Shown one piece after another: positions 37,440-50,000 of a stretch of DNA of 64,000 nt; position 1 is the first letter of the stretch, and each line of letters begins with the position of its first letter. Position numbers and translations under genes: made by a program. Where the stretch lies: positions 57,497,617 through 57,561,616 of the forward strand of contig JACSVZ010000002.1 of assembly GCA_014706295.1 (NCBI GenBank), written 5' to 3'. The notes under the pieces were generated by a model. It saw only the letters and a list, made by a program, of their open reading frames with translations. It did no database searches and had not been told where the DNA came from. This DNA is from Lycocorax pyrrhopterus obiensis (lineage: Eukaryota; Chordata; Aves; Passeriformes; Paradisaeidae).

Positions 37440-38180
37440 AAGGGACACCAGCGAGCACGATGGGTGGTGGCCGCGGGCCGGTGGAGTGCCCCTCGCCCCG
37501 CTGCCCTCTGTGCCCTCTGCCCGGGCCGGACGGTGACAGGACACTCCTGTGGTTCCCTGGCAACCCCCTGCGCTCGGCCAGCAGGAGAAGGAGGAGAAGG
37601 AGAAGGAGAAGGAGAAGGAGAAGGAGAAGGAGAAGGAGAAGGAGAAGGAGAAGGAGAAGGAGGAGGGGGAGGGGGAGGAGGAGAAGGGGGAGAAGGAGGA
37701 GGGGGGGGAGGAGGAGGAGGAGGAGGAGAAGGAGAAGGAGAAGGAGAAGGAGGAGGAGGAGGAGGAGAAGGAGAAGGGGAGGAGGAGGAGGGGGAGAAGG
37801 AGGGGGAGGAGGAGAAGGAGGAGGAAGAGGAGGGGGAGGAAGGAGGAGAAGGAGGAGGGGGAGGGGGAGGAGGAGGAGGAGGAGAAGGAGAAGGAGAAGG
37901 AGAAGGAGGGGGAGGGGGAGGGGGAGAAGGAGGGGGAGGGGGAGGAGGAGGGCGGGCTTGCCGCGGGCTGCCCGTGCTCCCCGCCGCCCGCCCACAGCCT
38001 GGCAACAGCACAGAAGGGGAAGGTCGGGGCCTCGGGGTGCCGGCGCTGCCCGGCTCGGCGCGGCACAGCTCGGCACGACAGGTCCGGACACGCACCCTCC
38101 CCGCCCGCCGTGCCGCTTCGCTCGTCTGCAGCGCTGCGGGGGCCTCCCCAAATGGGCCCTCTCCCTCGCACTGTCACTGC
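37440..38180. promoter_or_regulatory. Orphan CpG-rich island
   Basis: A GC- and CpG-rich patch in otherwise AT-rich DNA, about 17 kb upstream of the IGFBP3 promoter. It has two CpG-dense arms, about 37440-37582 and 37953-38160, separated by the homopurine tract. The right arm has many CG dinucleotides (for example 'ccggcgctgcccggctcgg'). Long open frames across it arise because a purine-only strand cannot contain stop codons in either direction. I see no recognisable protein and no convincing exon. It could be an unannotated non-coding RNA promoter or distal element. Confidence 0.6.
37583..37952. repeat. 370-bp homopurine (GGAGAA/GGA)n tract
   Basis: Every base from 37583 to 37952 on the + strand is A or G. 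It opens with a regular AGGAGA/GGAGAA hexamer array and degrades into GGA and GGGGGA units with several G runs. Such mirror-like purine tracts can form triplex (H-DNA) and, in the G-run parts, G-quadruplex structures. The Arg-, Glu/Lys- and Gly-rich forward frames and the Pro-, Ser- and Leu-rich reverse frames are repeat translations, not genes. Confidence 0.97.
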
Positions 38181-40577
38181 TGGGAGAGAAAGGACCTGGC
38201 ATCTGGCAATACGACTGATAGTCTTTCCCCTGAGAGTGATTTTCCCTCTTAGGGGAGAAAGGGTCTCTGAAAACTCCTACGTGGTACTAAAAGTGGGAAA
38301 GGTGCATGAATCCAGTGTTATCAGATAGTTATGGGGTTTTGCTTTGAGAAATGACTGGAAAAATAGTATTCTGACAAATTAAACAAAACTAAACCACAAA
38401 ATTTTTCAAGTGGATCCTCGTTCTTCCACTCTCTCCACTTTCATAGCATGTTTCTCAGTGTTATCAAGACATGTAATTCCCTATCTTAATCTCAATTTAA
38501 AAGTTATTTTATCAGTCACCCTGCAAACTAAAGCTTGTATTACAAAGAAGTGAAACACCCTGATCTCTACCTAGTTAACGCGTAGGAAATTCAGGCTCAA
38601 ATTTTGGACACTGGGCTGCAGCTGGACAGAAAATGTCTGCTCTGGTATCTTCCTCTGAGACCACCACAGAGGCTGCAGTGACAGCATAGCTCTCCTGACA
38701 TTTCATGGTATCATTAGTGTGGTGGAGAAGATCTTGAAAAAAAAGCCCTCAAAGCAAATGCATTTCTATGTGTCTACATATATGTGTAAAGATAAAGTCT
38801 TGGACAACTGAGCTCAGTGCTGGACTCATAGCTTCTGTGACTCCTGAGAGCATGAGAATATCTTTACTGATGAGGACCAAAGGTCTGTCTGTGTGGTTTT
38901 TAAGACTAACAATTGGGTTGATTCCCAGGAAAGAGTGAGAACAGAACAACCATATATGACACATCTCCTGACTGTTCTTCTAATCTCTGGCTGTTTTTAG
39001 CTCAGGGGATTTTCTATAGCTCATGTGGTTTGGCTGTTTAGCAGCCCTCAGTAGACCTAACTTCCAAGTGCTTGTCTGATCTGTCCTTGAACCCATGTAA
39101 CCCTTTTGCATGCAGAAGAGTCTAAGTCTGTGTTTATACTATTAAACTAAACAGAGCCAGTTCACAAGTACAAGCCTTGTCCTGTGGTTCTTGATACTGT
39201 CAAATTGTTAGTAAGTGCTGTGGCACAAATTGATTGTTACTCCGCCCAAAGACTAGGTCGTCTGAAGCATCAGCACACAGAACACTCACTGCTTTGGGCC
39301 AGCAAGGCAATTGACCACTGGGACCATTCCTGAAACTGTAATCTCAATGAGGCTCTGTGGTTACGTGGTGATCTGAAGAAGATATAGTCAACAGTTTGGA
39401 TGTGGCTACTCCGCTTGAGGGGGTAGGAAAGCTTAGCACTGCAGATGTAAGTCTTGTCATGCTAGTTAATCCCAGGGCCAGAGAATGGTTTCACTTTCTA
39501 GCACTGGTATGGCTAGGAGACTGGCATCATCTTTTGGGCCCCGAAGGTGCTTAGAAACTCTGTTGCCCTAGAGCCAGGAGTAGGATATTTTGTCTTGAAA
39601 GAACACACGTATTACAAACATCCCAGAAGTTTTCACTATACCCCAGAGGCTGGTTCTCTTGATTCTTTAAGGTAAATAAGAATAATTTTTTAATCTTAGT
39701 AACAAGCCCTTCCTGTTAAATAATGAAGTGAAATTGTCATGGGCTCTAGTGCAAGGAAGGAGTGAGGTATCCTGCTCAGCTTTGTTAGTGCTTCTCCCTG
39801 CATTAATATGTAGCATCTCAGCCTCCAAGCCCCTAACTTTATTCTTGCAGTCCTCTGTGTGGATCCCCCAAATAGGGGTGTCAGAGAAGCAATCACTCAG
39901 CTTTCCTATTGGTTTTTTTTTTTATTGTTTTGTTAACCTAATGTTAATAAAATACTTCATACCTTGAAGAGATTGAGACTGTGGGTGGAGACTCTACAAA
40001 AGAAAGGAACCATCACAGCAGTTGTGTCTGGGTGGTACAGGAAGGATCCTGTAGGAACCTGGGATCCTGGTGGCATAGGGCAAGTACCACATATGATAGC
40101 AGCTCTGCTTTACTAAATGGCTTTTTCTTTAATCTGAGATCATATCAAGAGTGAGAAAAAACCTCACCGTATCCATGCAGTGTTCGATCAATGTTACAAT
40201 GTGCCAACAAAGATGCCAGTCAGCTTTTTGCTACATTGATGTTTCTTAACTAAAACCTGAACCTTGTTGACTAGCAACTCATACCCCATCTGGCTTCATG
40301 CTGCCATCAAATACTGTAGCTTTATGCCTGTCAGTGAAAGACTCTGCAAACAGAAGCCAGCCTATGACACTGTGCTAGTGTAAGAAGACAGTATTTTTGT
40401 TTAATAGAAAAATTTCACATATTGTGGCTGACACAGTTTTGCTAAAGAAAACCTCTGCTCTGGTCACGGCCATGCTGACAGAAGGCAGCTTTTGTCAATT
40501 CAGGTTAAATCTTTGAGAGAGCTAGTGTAATTACGGTAGCAGAAAGATTCTGTTCTGTGTTGAGGCTTTTTAAAAAA

Positions 40578-40613
40578 TACATATATATACCTACCTATAT
40601 TTATATATGTATA
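40578..40613. repeat. AT-rich microsatellite
   Basis: Degenerate (AT)n with ACCT interruptions ('acatatatatacctacc' then 'tatttatatatgtata'). Confidence 0.75.
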
Positions 40614-43600
40614 AACTGAAGATGCAGTTTAACATTGCAGTCCCCCTGGCAACAAAACCTCTTTATGAAATTCCTACCCCAGCACCCCCAGCAGAGTTTG
40701 CTTCCCCTCACAGCTGTGCTGTTGAAAATGATGGCAGCCCATCATGTAAACAGTACAGCTGCTTTGCCTGAAGTTGAGTGCCTAGATAGTCTAATGCCCC
40801 AAATCTAGTTGAGCAAGATAATTTCACTAATCCATTTTGCAGTGTGAACAAAAAATTGCATCTGTGCTTCTGACCAGCTGACAAACTGCTCTGCTTGTAT
40901 AGAAACAATGCTTTGCTAAGAAATAAGTCAATTTTCATATAAGGAAGAAAACCTTTGTACAACTGTACACAAAATTTACTCTCTGATTTAGAGTTTGGAG
41001 TACTCTAAAAATACAGTGTACCACAGGCAACCTCTTTAATTTCTCTTCCTCCTGCTAGTTGTAGGAAGCCCATGGCAAGGATTGTCTCTTTTTTTATGTT
41101 TATACATGCACCCAACACAACCAGGCTGCCTGGTTCAATTTCAGAACTCACTGTTATTGTTATGGGAATAATAATGATGCCACTATTACAATATCATGTA
41201 CCTGGGATGGTAAGATTAGGTTAAGCAAATTGCCTTCCTTTCAAATCTCACTCTTGTTTACATGGAAGTCATGACAGACCCTTGTTAAAATAATCTTATA
41301 TTTAAGATTATGCAATTTGTAAATAAAAGATCCAATGGTCCAAATTTTGGTGCAAGTATGAAAACAAAGTGGTGCCCATGGAGTCAATTGTCTTTTTCTA
41401 ATGATGTTTGTGGGCAGGAGCTCTGGATCTTGTGGTGGCAGCAACAATAAAGCATGAAAAAGGTAGTTTTCCAAATGCTATCTTATTTGTCCTATTTTAA
41501 AGAATCCTCGGAGAAGAAACTGTGACAGTTTCATCTTTATTACATTGATCACAAATAAGCTGGTCTACACCGCAAATGCTGGCTTTTCATGGCTTTTTTT
41601 TTTTTTATGGAGTGGTAGTTTCAAACATAATGTAGGTAATGGTAGGTAATTACTAACTGATTTCATCTACACATTGAGTTAGACGTTCATGCATTTTTTT
41701 CTTAACAAAATATTGTTATTCTCTTCAGAAATGTCACATGCAGTCGTATCCGAAGTCCAGTAGCCATCATCAAATTCAAAATGTATGAAACAAGTGGCCT
41801 TAACAGTAAAGAATTTCTAAAGAATTCAGTATTTTGCCAACTATTTATAGGCTTAAGCCACAGAGAGATTAAAATTGGACCTTAGTGGGCCAATTCAGGG
41901 TGAAACTTTTTTTAATTTATGTAACGTGACCATAAAATTGTCCACTCACCTCTATTTATGCCATATTCTTCTATTGATACCTAGTCTAAAACCACTAGCT
42001 TGCATGAATTTCAGACCTGTGTCAATTTAATCAGAAGTCTTTCTAAATATCATTCTGTATTTAGAAACATTGGCATGGGCTCAGAACTAACCACTTTCAT
42101 TGACTAAGAGAAAAGGGAAAGGCACAGCTTAGCACTAACCTAGCGAAGCCTGATCCCCCATCAAAGAAATGTTTAAGTACTGATTCACTGTGGTGGGGAG
42201 GGGGCTGATTTCATTAAAGGAAGTAATGGGCTCTAGGAAAAAAGCTTACAGTCTTTAAGACATGAAAATTAGTCACTCTTGAGTAGCTGACTATTTGGTA
42301 CAAGGTTAATTGGATTTGTGGGCTAGTGGTTTTTTGGCTGGCTGACGATTCTTATTTTTGAGGCCCATAGAACTAAGTCTTTTATTCTTTTGGATTTTTG
42401 CATACACTCCTGAAAAGAAGCAGAAAATACAATTTTGAAAGAGTCTGTCCTTCCACTCACTGTACCTAGTGCTTCCACGCAGCTGTCTCTGGAAATTGTT
42501 GTCTGTCATTTAGGTTGCTTGTTTCACTTCTGAGCACATGCACAACCCTACTCCAGCAATGCCCAACCCATGTGTTTGTGTTAAGCTCCCAGAGAAATCC
42601 CTCCACCCACACAGCTAAGCATCTGACCAGCCATGCATGTGGCCTATGTTTTGGGCGGTGGCTCCGTATTACTCCAACAGTTTTGTTGAATAAGGAAATT
42701 TAACTACTCCTGGTGTGTACCCTTACAGAGGGTAACTGCTGCACTCAGCAGCTTCAGCTACATTTCATTCAGTGTTAACAGTATTTTCCATTGCAAGTAA
42801 TGCAAGGATTATTTGATTTCTAACGCTTCAGCTTGTTGGTCTTTTATAACAATGGAATTAAATTATACTAAAAGTTTAATCCAGCTCCCACTTGTTTGGA
42901 CTAATATAAGCCTCTCTATTCTGTACTGAAGAATTGCAGTGTATTAACAGTATTTATAGTATCTAATCTTTGCTATTTAAAGTTGTATATTATTTGGAGG
43001 GCTGTAATACAATAAATTAAGGTAGGCAGAGTTACCGTAGAAATCAGAATTATAGTATATCATAATTGAGTGAAAGGTATTGCACCATATGGAAATAATA
43101 ATGTCTCCAGAAGACATAAAATATTGCATTCATCCTTCTGCTACTAGCATACTTTTAATGCATGGTTGAAAATCATAGTGCTGTTGCTTTTGAAAGTGCA
43201 AAATTCACAGTTTAACACAGTCTTTCCAAATGCAGATTTCTTCTAAGAACTTTGTGTTTTTGTATCGTCTATTATTGCCACATCTAGTAGATCCCACATC
43301 ATAGGACAACAGATGACTTAGTTCAAATGATTCTCTATTGATTTTAGTATTTTTAACATCCCAAGGAAGGAGCCAAGTGGTATTTATATGTTTAATAATT
43401 TCCAGATTTTTGAGCTGCTAGTCTGTTCAGTTGTCTGGAAAAAAATCTAATGGCTATTATTCGTCTTTTTCAGTCAAAGATGGTTTTGGACCTCTGGTTA
43501 GATTATTAAAGCAAAATTGCTCCATTTAGTTGAGGCATATTTTAACTTTTTGCTTCCATCCAACAGAGAATTATGAAAAAAAATAGTTTTTAATAGCATT

Positions 43601-43719
43601 CCACTGAGTTCTTTCTTTTGGTCACACATATGGATGTGGGACTGACTATGTGACCCACATTTTCTGATGGCAAGTTTAATACATTGGTTTGTGCTTGCAT
43701 ACATTTATCAATTTGGATT

Positions 43720-43790
43720 ATTCTATTATATATTGTTATTATTGTATTATATATAATAATATGCTATTCCCATAATAATAAATATTTTGT
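43720..43790. repeat. AT-only low-complexity tract
   Basis: Alternating TATTAT/ATAAT-type sequence with local dyad symmetry. Confidence 0.65.
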
Positions 43791-44514
43791 GGCTCAAGTC
43801 CTTAGATTTATGGAGAGGTAACCTAGCTTAGAATACGTGACCTAGTCTCTGTCCAAAGTGACTTTTAGCTTCTCATCTAAGCATATTCTCAGTGTAGATT
43901 GTTATAAGGCATTTCAAGCCTTAACCAGATTTAACTTGAAATTCAAAACAAGAAAAATGTCAGTGGGAAAGAAGAAAAAGAGACTAAAATCATGCACTGC
44001 ATTCAGATGAGCTGATTTTCTGCAATGCTAAGAATTTGGAGGAGCAATGAAGATTTACAGGAGAGTATATGCTGAATGAAACTGGTAGTGTTAGTGAAAG
44101 TCTTAAACTATGTTGGTATGTGTTATCAACAGCAAGACTGCAGTAGGCTTTTTCTTGAACTTATTGTTCTCATAATTTGGGGTTTGAGAGGCCTTGTCTG
44201 TCAATAAACAATTATAATTTGTTTTAATTATAAACTGCTGCATGGGTTGTTCTTTTAAAAATCAAATGAATAGGGATAAAATATGCAATTGTATATCTGG
44301 TCCATAGAAGACAGTGACTATGATTGTCATGCTGTACTTTCCTTAGAGGGTCATTTATGAACTAGAAGCAATTTAAGGAACTTATTTAAATTGGTTTAAA
44401 TGAAGAGTAACATTTTAAATGGGAACATGAAAAGAAACGGCCTTTAGCTTCAGTGTGGAATAATAAAAATTCTTGCTAGGAAAGTTGATTGTAGATGTGG
44501 CCAGAAAGCTCAGG

Positions 44515-44938
44515 TGTTACCGAGTCCCTTCTGGCTCTGTGGGCTCATATGCATGAACGCACAGGCACAAAGATGACTTCAGTAACATAACTGCGACGGC
44601 AAGGAGTGAGAAGGGTCCTTGCATAGAGTTCCACAAACAGCAGTTTATTGCTACAGCTCGTGAATGTTTCCATTGGCAAATGACCCCGAACACGTGACAG
44701 GTCGATCTTAAGTATAGGGGAGTGGCTAACACCAAAGCCAACCAGGGAATCAGAACTGGGGTACATTACCATAACCGAGCAGGCATCCCGGGAGATGCTT
44801 CTTTCCCTCACCATAACCAATACATCCTTGGCACCAGAGACTGTCTTATCAAGAACACTGTCTCTTGTACCACGGGTCAATTGGTCACCACACTCAGGAA
44901 GCATCTGCTTGAAATCACTTTTCTAATAGGATGAAACA
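44515..44938 (-). mobile_element. Solo LTR, antisense
   Basis: About 424 bp. On the minus strand it starts TGTTTCATCC and ends GGTAACA. In that orientation a TATA-like TATACTTAAG (plus-strand 44707-44716) precedes a polyadenylation signal AATAAA (plus-strand 44644-44649), followed by a U5-like stretch. The TG...CA ends and signal order support an LTR. The candidate flanks (CTCAGG left, GTTGTA right) do not match, so the target duplication is lost or the edge is off by a few bases. The minus-strand open frame of 119 codons lies wholly inside the LTR and is incidental. Bird ERVK-type affiliation is my guess. Confidence 0.65.
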
Positions 44939-45059
44939 GTTGTACATTGTACAAAATGCACATAGGAGGGACATGGCTGCAGAAATAGGACTGATTTCTT
45001 TGTCAGTACAACCCTTTCCATGTCCTCCTGTGATAATAAAGCTATACATGAGTATGTAA

Positions 45060-45088
45060 ATATATATATATATGTATATATATATATA
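45060..45088. repeat. (AT)n microsatellite, palindromic
   Basis: Two TA arrays around a central TATG TATA, able to form a cruciform or hairpin. Confidence 0.85.
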
Positions 45089-45429
45089 AATCAGTAAAAA
45101 CTGCCATCATCATACTTCTGACCAACTTGTCTGAATACAATGAAGATTTTTAGTGCAGAAATAGTCTGAAGTGTAGACTAAGATATAGAAGCCAATAAGG
45201 ACAGGGATATACTCATCTTTCTGCAAGCCTGGGAAATTTTTCTTGGTTTTGGGGGGAGGAACTGCTGTTCAGTGCAAGAAGTTACATCAGATTCTGTCAG
45301 TTTTCATCATAATTTAGTAGTTTTCTAAGGCAGACTTCAGAAGTCTTCCTTCAGAATTGAATTCTGGTTTCAAACCCAACATCCCATACATAACGAGTTC
45401 TTGAACAGGTTACACTTTGTATAACAACA

Positions 45430-45494
45430 TATAATATCTTAATAATATCTTAATAATATCATATATCATAATATCATATAATATCTTAATAATG
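45430..45494. repeat. AATATCTTAAT-type tandem repeat
   Basis: Roughly five imperfect copies of an 8-11 base AT-rich unit (AATATCTTAAT, AATATCATAT). Confidence 0.75.
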
Positions 45495-45814
45495 CCTAAT
45501 GTCCCTTACATTTACTATCTAGTGAGGTGAGAGATGTATTCATTCTCTGAATCTCCTAGTGAAGCTTTACGTGCCAAAATTTACTGCCAAGTGAAGTCTG
45601 ATACACAGGACTTCATTCTCTTTCCCTTCCTGCCAACTTTTCAACATTCTAGCTCCATTAATTCTTCTTATCAATGCTATGAAATGACAATCAAACCAGT
45701 GGGAGCATAAGGTGAAATGGATTCCACAAGTTATATGACTGTCATAGAGTACCTTCCTAAAACTAACTCCCAATGAGAGATTATTTTGTTTAACTGAAAG
45801 CTAGTAGTGTTTCT

Positions 45815-46700
45815 TGTAGACGTTCTCCACAATGACTTCGTTCAGATATGTTAAGGTCCGGTTATCAAAATTGTTGAGGAATTCCTCAGCCTGAATTAAG
45901 GTGCAAATGAGACCATACGTCAGTGCCAATAGCATGGATTTTATTTGATAGTAAATAGGAGGGAAAGAAAAGGGTAGAAAAAGAAAAAGGGAAAGAGGAG
46001 CTTGAGGGATGTGTGGGGGCAGAGAGAGTGAGGTGGAGACAGACTAGGTAGAAAGAATCACCACTCTGTAGATCCTGATGGTATCCCATTGATCCTCTTC
46101 TTCTGGTCTTCTTGGTGGTGAAGGTGCCCCAAAAAGCATAGAACCCAATGAGTTAATACACGCTCAGGCCAGGTGGCAATGTCCAGGTACCTCCCCCAGG
46201 CCGGGGCAGAGGGCAGTCTCTTGCAACAGACTGGATATGTTACATCACTGTGCAGTCCTGTGGTGCAAAGCCTCTGGGGAGCACTTTGGGGGGGTCTTTG
46301 TTGGATTATGACACCCCCTCAGCTGCCTCTCACATGAATGTCCCGTGGATGTTGCCTGTGGGGTTGGAGGCTCCACAGCTGGGCCAGTTTGTGAAAGGGA
46401 GGATGGGTGTTCACTGCCCCTGACCAGAGGTCACACCTGAAACCTCTTCCCCCCCACCCTCATTTCAAGGGGGGAGACTGGGTAAACCTGGCTTCTGCGG
46501 GCTGTGGTCTCCCCCAACCCCAAATCCAGCCAGAGGGGACTCTCAGCATGGATGCTGGGTTTGGTTCTCTTCTGGATGCATTCCTTTTCCCCAGTCTTGT
46601 TCGTTTTTTCCTAGGCTTGGTGACTGAAGAGTGGGTTTCCATTTATCAGTCCAAAGTTCCAGTCAGGCATCCTTTAGGGAGGGATGACTTAAAACTTTAT
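45815..46700 (-). mobile_element. Probable long LTR, antisense
   Basis: A ~0.9-kb block with higher GC than its surroundings. In minus orientation it has a polyadenylation signal AATAAA (plus-strand 45940-45945) and a following U5-like part ending ...GTCTACA at 45815. The body has purine-rich and C-run segments unlike the neighbouring desert. No coding domain is visible. The left edge (TG/CA terminus) is plausible; the right edge is not fixed and may lie anywhere up to the CR1 at 46743. I cannot name the family with confidence. Confidence 0.5.
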
Positions 46701-46742
46701 ATCAATGTTTGAGGCATGAGCTATTTCAGTCTCTGACAAGAT

Positions 46743-47008
46743 ATCATAGAATAATAGAATCATTTAGGTTGGAAAAGACCCTTAAGATCATTGACTCCAA
46801 CCATAAACCTAATATTGCAAAGTTCACTACTAAACCATGTCCCTAAGTGCTACATCTACACATTTTTAAATGCCTTCATGGTGATTCAACCACTTCCCTG
46901 GGCAGCCTGTTCCAGCGCTTGAGAACCCTTTTGGTGAAGAATTTTTTCCTAATATCCAATTAAAATCTCCCCTAGCACAACTTGGGGCCTTGTCCTCTCA
47001 TCCTAAAT
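46743..47008 (-). mobile_element. CR1 LINE 3'-end fragment, antisense
   Basis: Reversed CR1 tail. It starts with the terminal octamers 'atcatagaataatagaatc' and continues 'atttaggttggaaaagac', 'aaaccatgtccctaagtgc', 'caaccacttccctgggcag', 'cttttggtgaagaatttt' and 'gcaacttgggg'-like text before similarity ends. It is 5'-truncated and moderately young by eye. It directly adjoins the probable LTR. Confidence 0.93.
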
Positions 47009-50000
47009 TTTGAGGTGAGCCTCAAATACCCGCATTTTCAAATTACTTTAAATATGATGTTCAATAGTAAATAGACCACAGTCCTTTTCCTCTAGTAAAC
47101 AACAGAAAATTTCCAGGGATTGTGTTGTTACTCCAGGTGCCTATAAAAATCTACATGATCAAATAGTTTGTTGTAGTGATATCAGATCAGTAAATTGAAG
47201 TAGTGAGTACAGAAGCTCCTGTTTCTGCACTGGGTGCACTTCAAAACTCTGTTTTGTACTAGTCTGCTAAACCTAATGTCAAAGGGCCACTCATTAGCTC
47301 AGACCCAAATGCTTCCAGGTCATCAGGAATACTGTCAATGACTTCAGCAGCAAGAATGGGATTTGATTTAGTCCCTTTGTTTTCTGGTCACACCCATATG
47401 TATAACAAGGAGATGTACATATCTTTCCAGCGTCATTTGTGACATTTATCCTTCTGAGAAACTACTGTACACAGAAGAAGCAGAATGTTTGTTTATATGC
47501 TATGATTTGACTTCCAAGATTCTCCTAAGAACTGATTGAGTTTGTGACTCAGAGCCAAAACCAAGATATACAACACTCTTGTGAATTGCAGAGATAGGCT
47601 TTGTGCAATGATAACAGTGCTGGAATTTGTAACCAGCCTTATTTAAGATGTTTAAAAACTCACACTAATTTCTGACTAACCCTCAGGGAGATGGAATTTT
47701 GAAAAACAGAAAAACAAGAAGAATCATCAGACAGCACGGGATATTAAGCACGTGTTATCAAATATGTCGTATGTGTTTCTGTTCTCTTTCTAGGTATGGG
47801 TTTTTTGAAATAAAAAACCAGTGTTTTTCTGTCATTTTACTGTGAAATTCTTCCTTTCAGTCTATAGCAAATCTGAGGATACTTTTCTGCAGTCTCCATA
47901 TCCAGAGGCCAAATTCATGCCCAAAGCTATGCTCCAGCTAGAGACTCTAACTAATGGCTTCTAAAAGGACAGAGATTCCCTTTATACTTGATGGATTTAG
48001 GATCAGATTGCTCACAGTGGTACTACTGCATTGCGCCAATCTTCTGTTTTCAAGAGATAGTGTACTGTTGTGAAATCATTTGAATTTTCCAGCAAGTATT
48101 GATCGTAGCTATGGTTTGATTTTTTTATTCCTGTTCTGCTTTGGGAACAGGTAGAAATGCCCACCGAAGACATACTTGCAAAACAACAAACCATCTATCA
48201 AACAAAACTTGCTTGTGAGACAAGCAATTAAGCATCTCTTATCCATAAAACTTTATCTTATATTTTAAAATGTCTACACTAATCCTAGTAAGTATAGGAA
48301 ACTTAATTTTCTACAGGAAGCTACAGTTTTTGTACTCTGATTTTGCTCCTTTATAATTCTGTGCATGATCCTGCACAACTTTTGTTGCAAGCTATTGTAA
48401 AGAAAATAGATTTCAGACTGAAAACCTAACAGGCTGGTTGGCCATGTATTGTGCAATACACACTACGAAGTGCATAAAGCTTCAGAATATACAAATTATT
48501 ATATTTTGTTGAAATTATGCCCTGCATGTCCAAGAGAACAATATTATTTCTGAAGTCTTCTTAAAAACATGAGCCTACATTGTGGAAAAAAATAGACTGT
48601 CAATTTAGAATTAATATTTGAGATATTTTAAAAGGGGTTTGCTAATCAGAAATTATTTATTACTTGTTCTCTGTTAGTGTATCCATGATGGACATCAATA
48701 TTATTTAACTAATTAGTAGAGGTACTCAAAATTATGAATGGCTTATAAAATAAAAAGTATGAATACTGCAGTCTTCTTAGAAGTTAAAATCCTAGTTGAA
48801 GAAATGCAATAGGTAAGTAAATTGAAGCAGAGTGGGAACTGATGGCAAATAATGTGAGTGGGTTTCCTGGTATTGTTGGTGTATCTCAGTAACTTGTAAA
48901 AATTATGTGTGTAAGAATTGGTTATTTAAAGGTTGTAACCTATAACTCTCTTAGGCATCAGCAGCCAGAGGATTGAGATTACATAACAGTATGCATTCAG
49001 ATGGACCTGAGACCTGCCCAGTGTGATCAACAGAAGGATGGACCTTAACTCCTGTGAGACCAAAGAGGCTTTGGTATTCCATGCTGCCCAATGCTGGACT
49101 AAGATGCATAGTCTGACATCCAAGATAAAACAAAACAAATCAAAACAGTAGAATTGAAAAGAGAGAAGGTATGACAAATATGGACAATTTACAAGCAATA
49201 ATTAATCAGCTAGGGCAATATATAGGGTGTTAGAAATACCATTCTCACCTGGAAATGGTTGAGATATGTGGTTTTAACTTGTGTAATTAATGAAATTGAC
49301 TTCAAACTATCTATCTTTTTTTTTGCACAGAGGTCGTCCCAGAACACTTCATGCTTTTTGTAGGAGGAAACTTCTCAACACAACTCAGCATATGCATGTA
49401 GCTCTAACAGCAGCCTGTGACAGACAATTTTACAACTTGGTATTTTTCTTGCTCAGCTTACACCCTGCAAAGTTTTTAAGTGTGTTTTTTGTCTTATTCT
49501 GAAGGCCATGTGGTAAAAAAGCATCTAGATTTACAGGTATTAAAATTACTGCCTTTTTTTCCCTATAACATAGATAATAGATAATATAGGTGACATTTTA
49601 TAAATCTGAGATATTGTTCTACTGTAACACAGTGTCATGAAGCTGTGAAATTGATGAATAGAGAAAAGAATCAGCTTGTGCTAAATTAATTTCTCACATA
49701 TTTTCTTATACTTTTTGTCTTCTGACCTTGATTGTATGTAAATCGACCTTAACATGAGGTATGTTCATGACCTGCTAATTTTTAGAATGACCTAAAACAT
49801 AATGTATTTATTCAAAATAAAATATGCATAAAGGTCAGTTCTCCATTCACTCCAGTCTTAGGTGTCTCCTTCTTTCAGTAATCTAAAACCTTTCCACTTC
49901 AACACCTCACTGAGATTTTAAGGTAGGATATGATTTTTTTTTAAGGTTGTTTTTGGTTTTTTTTTTGTTTGTTTGTTTTTCTTTTTTTTTACTTGTGGAC

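Larger units (their letters stand above)
38181..44514. other. Intergenic desert, no gene seen
   Basis: About 6.3 kb of AT-rich DNA. Only short chance open frames and simple AT repeats are seen. Confidence 0.6.
44939..45814. other. Spacer between two LTRs
   Basis: AT-rich DNA with two simple repeats. I see no retroviral gag, pol or env similarity here, so the two flanking LTRs are not the ends of one provirus, and their sequences differ. Confidence 0.55.

Noticed and set aside
37337..38328. Several overlapping open frames of 237-293 codons on both strands
   Set aside because: A purine-only strand cannot contain TAA, TAG or TGA on itself or on its complement, so all six frames stay open across the tract. 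The products are Arg, Glu/Lys, Gly, Pro, Ser or Leu repeats with no domain.
44545..44904. 119-codon minus-strand open frame
   Set aside because: It lies fully inside the 44515-44938 LTR and covers its promoter and polyA signals, so it is an incidental frame.
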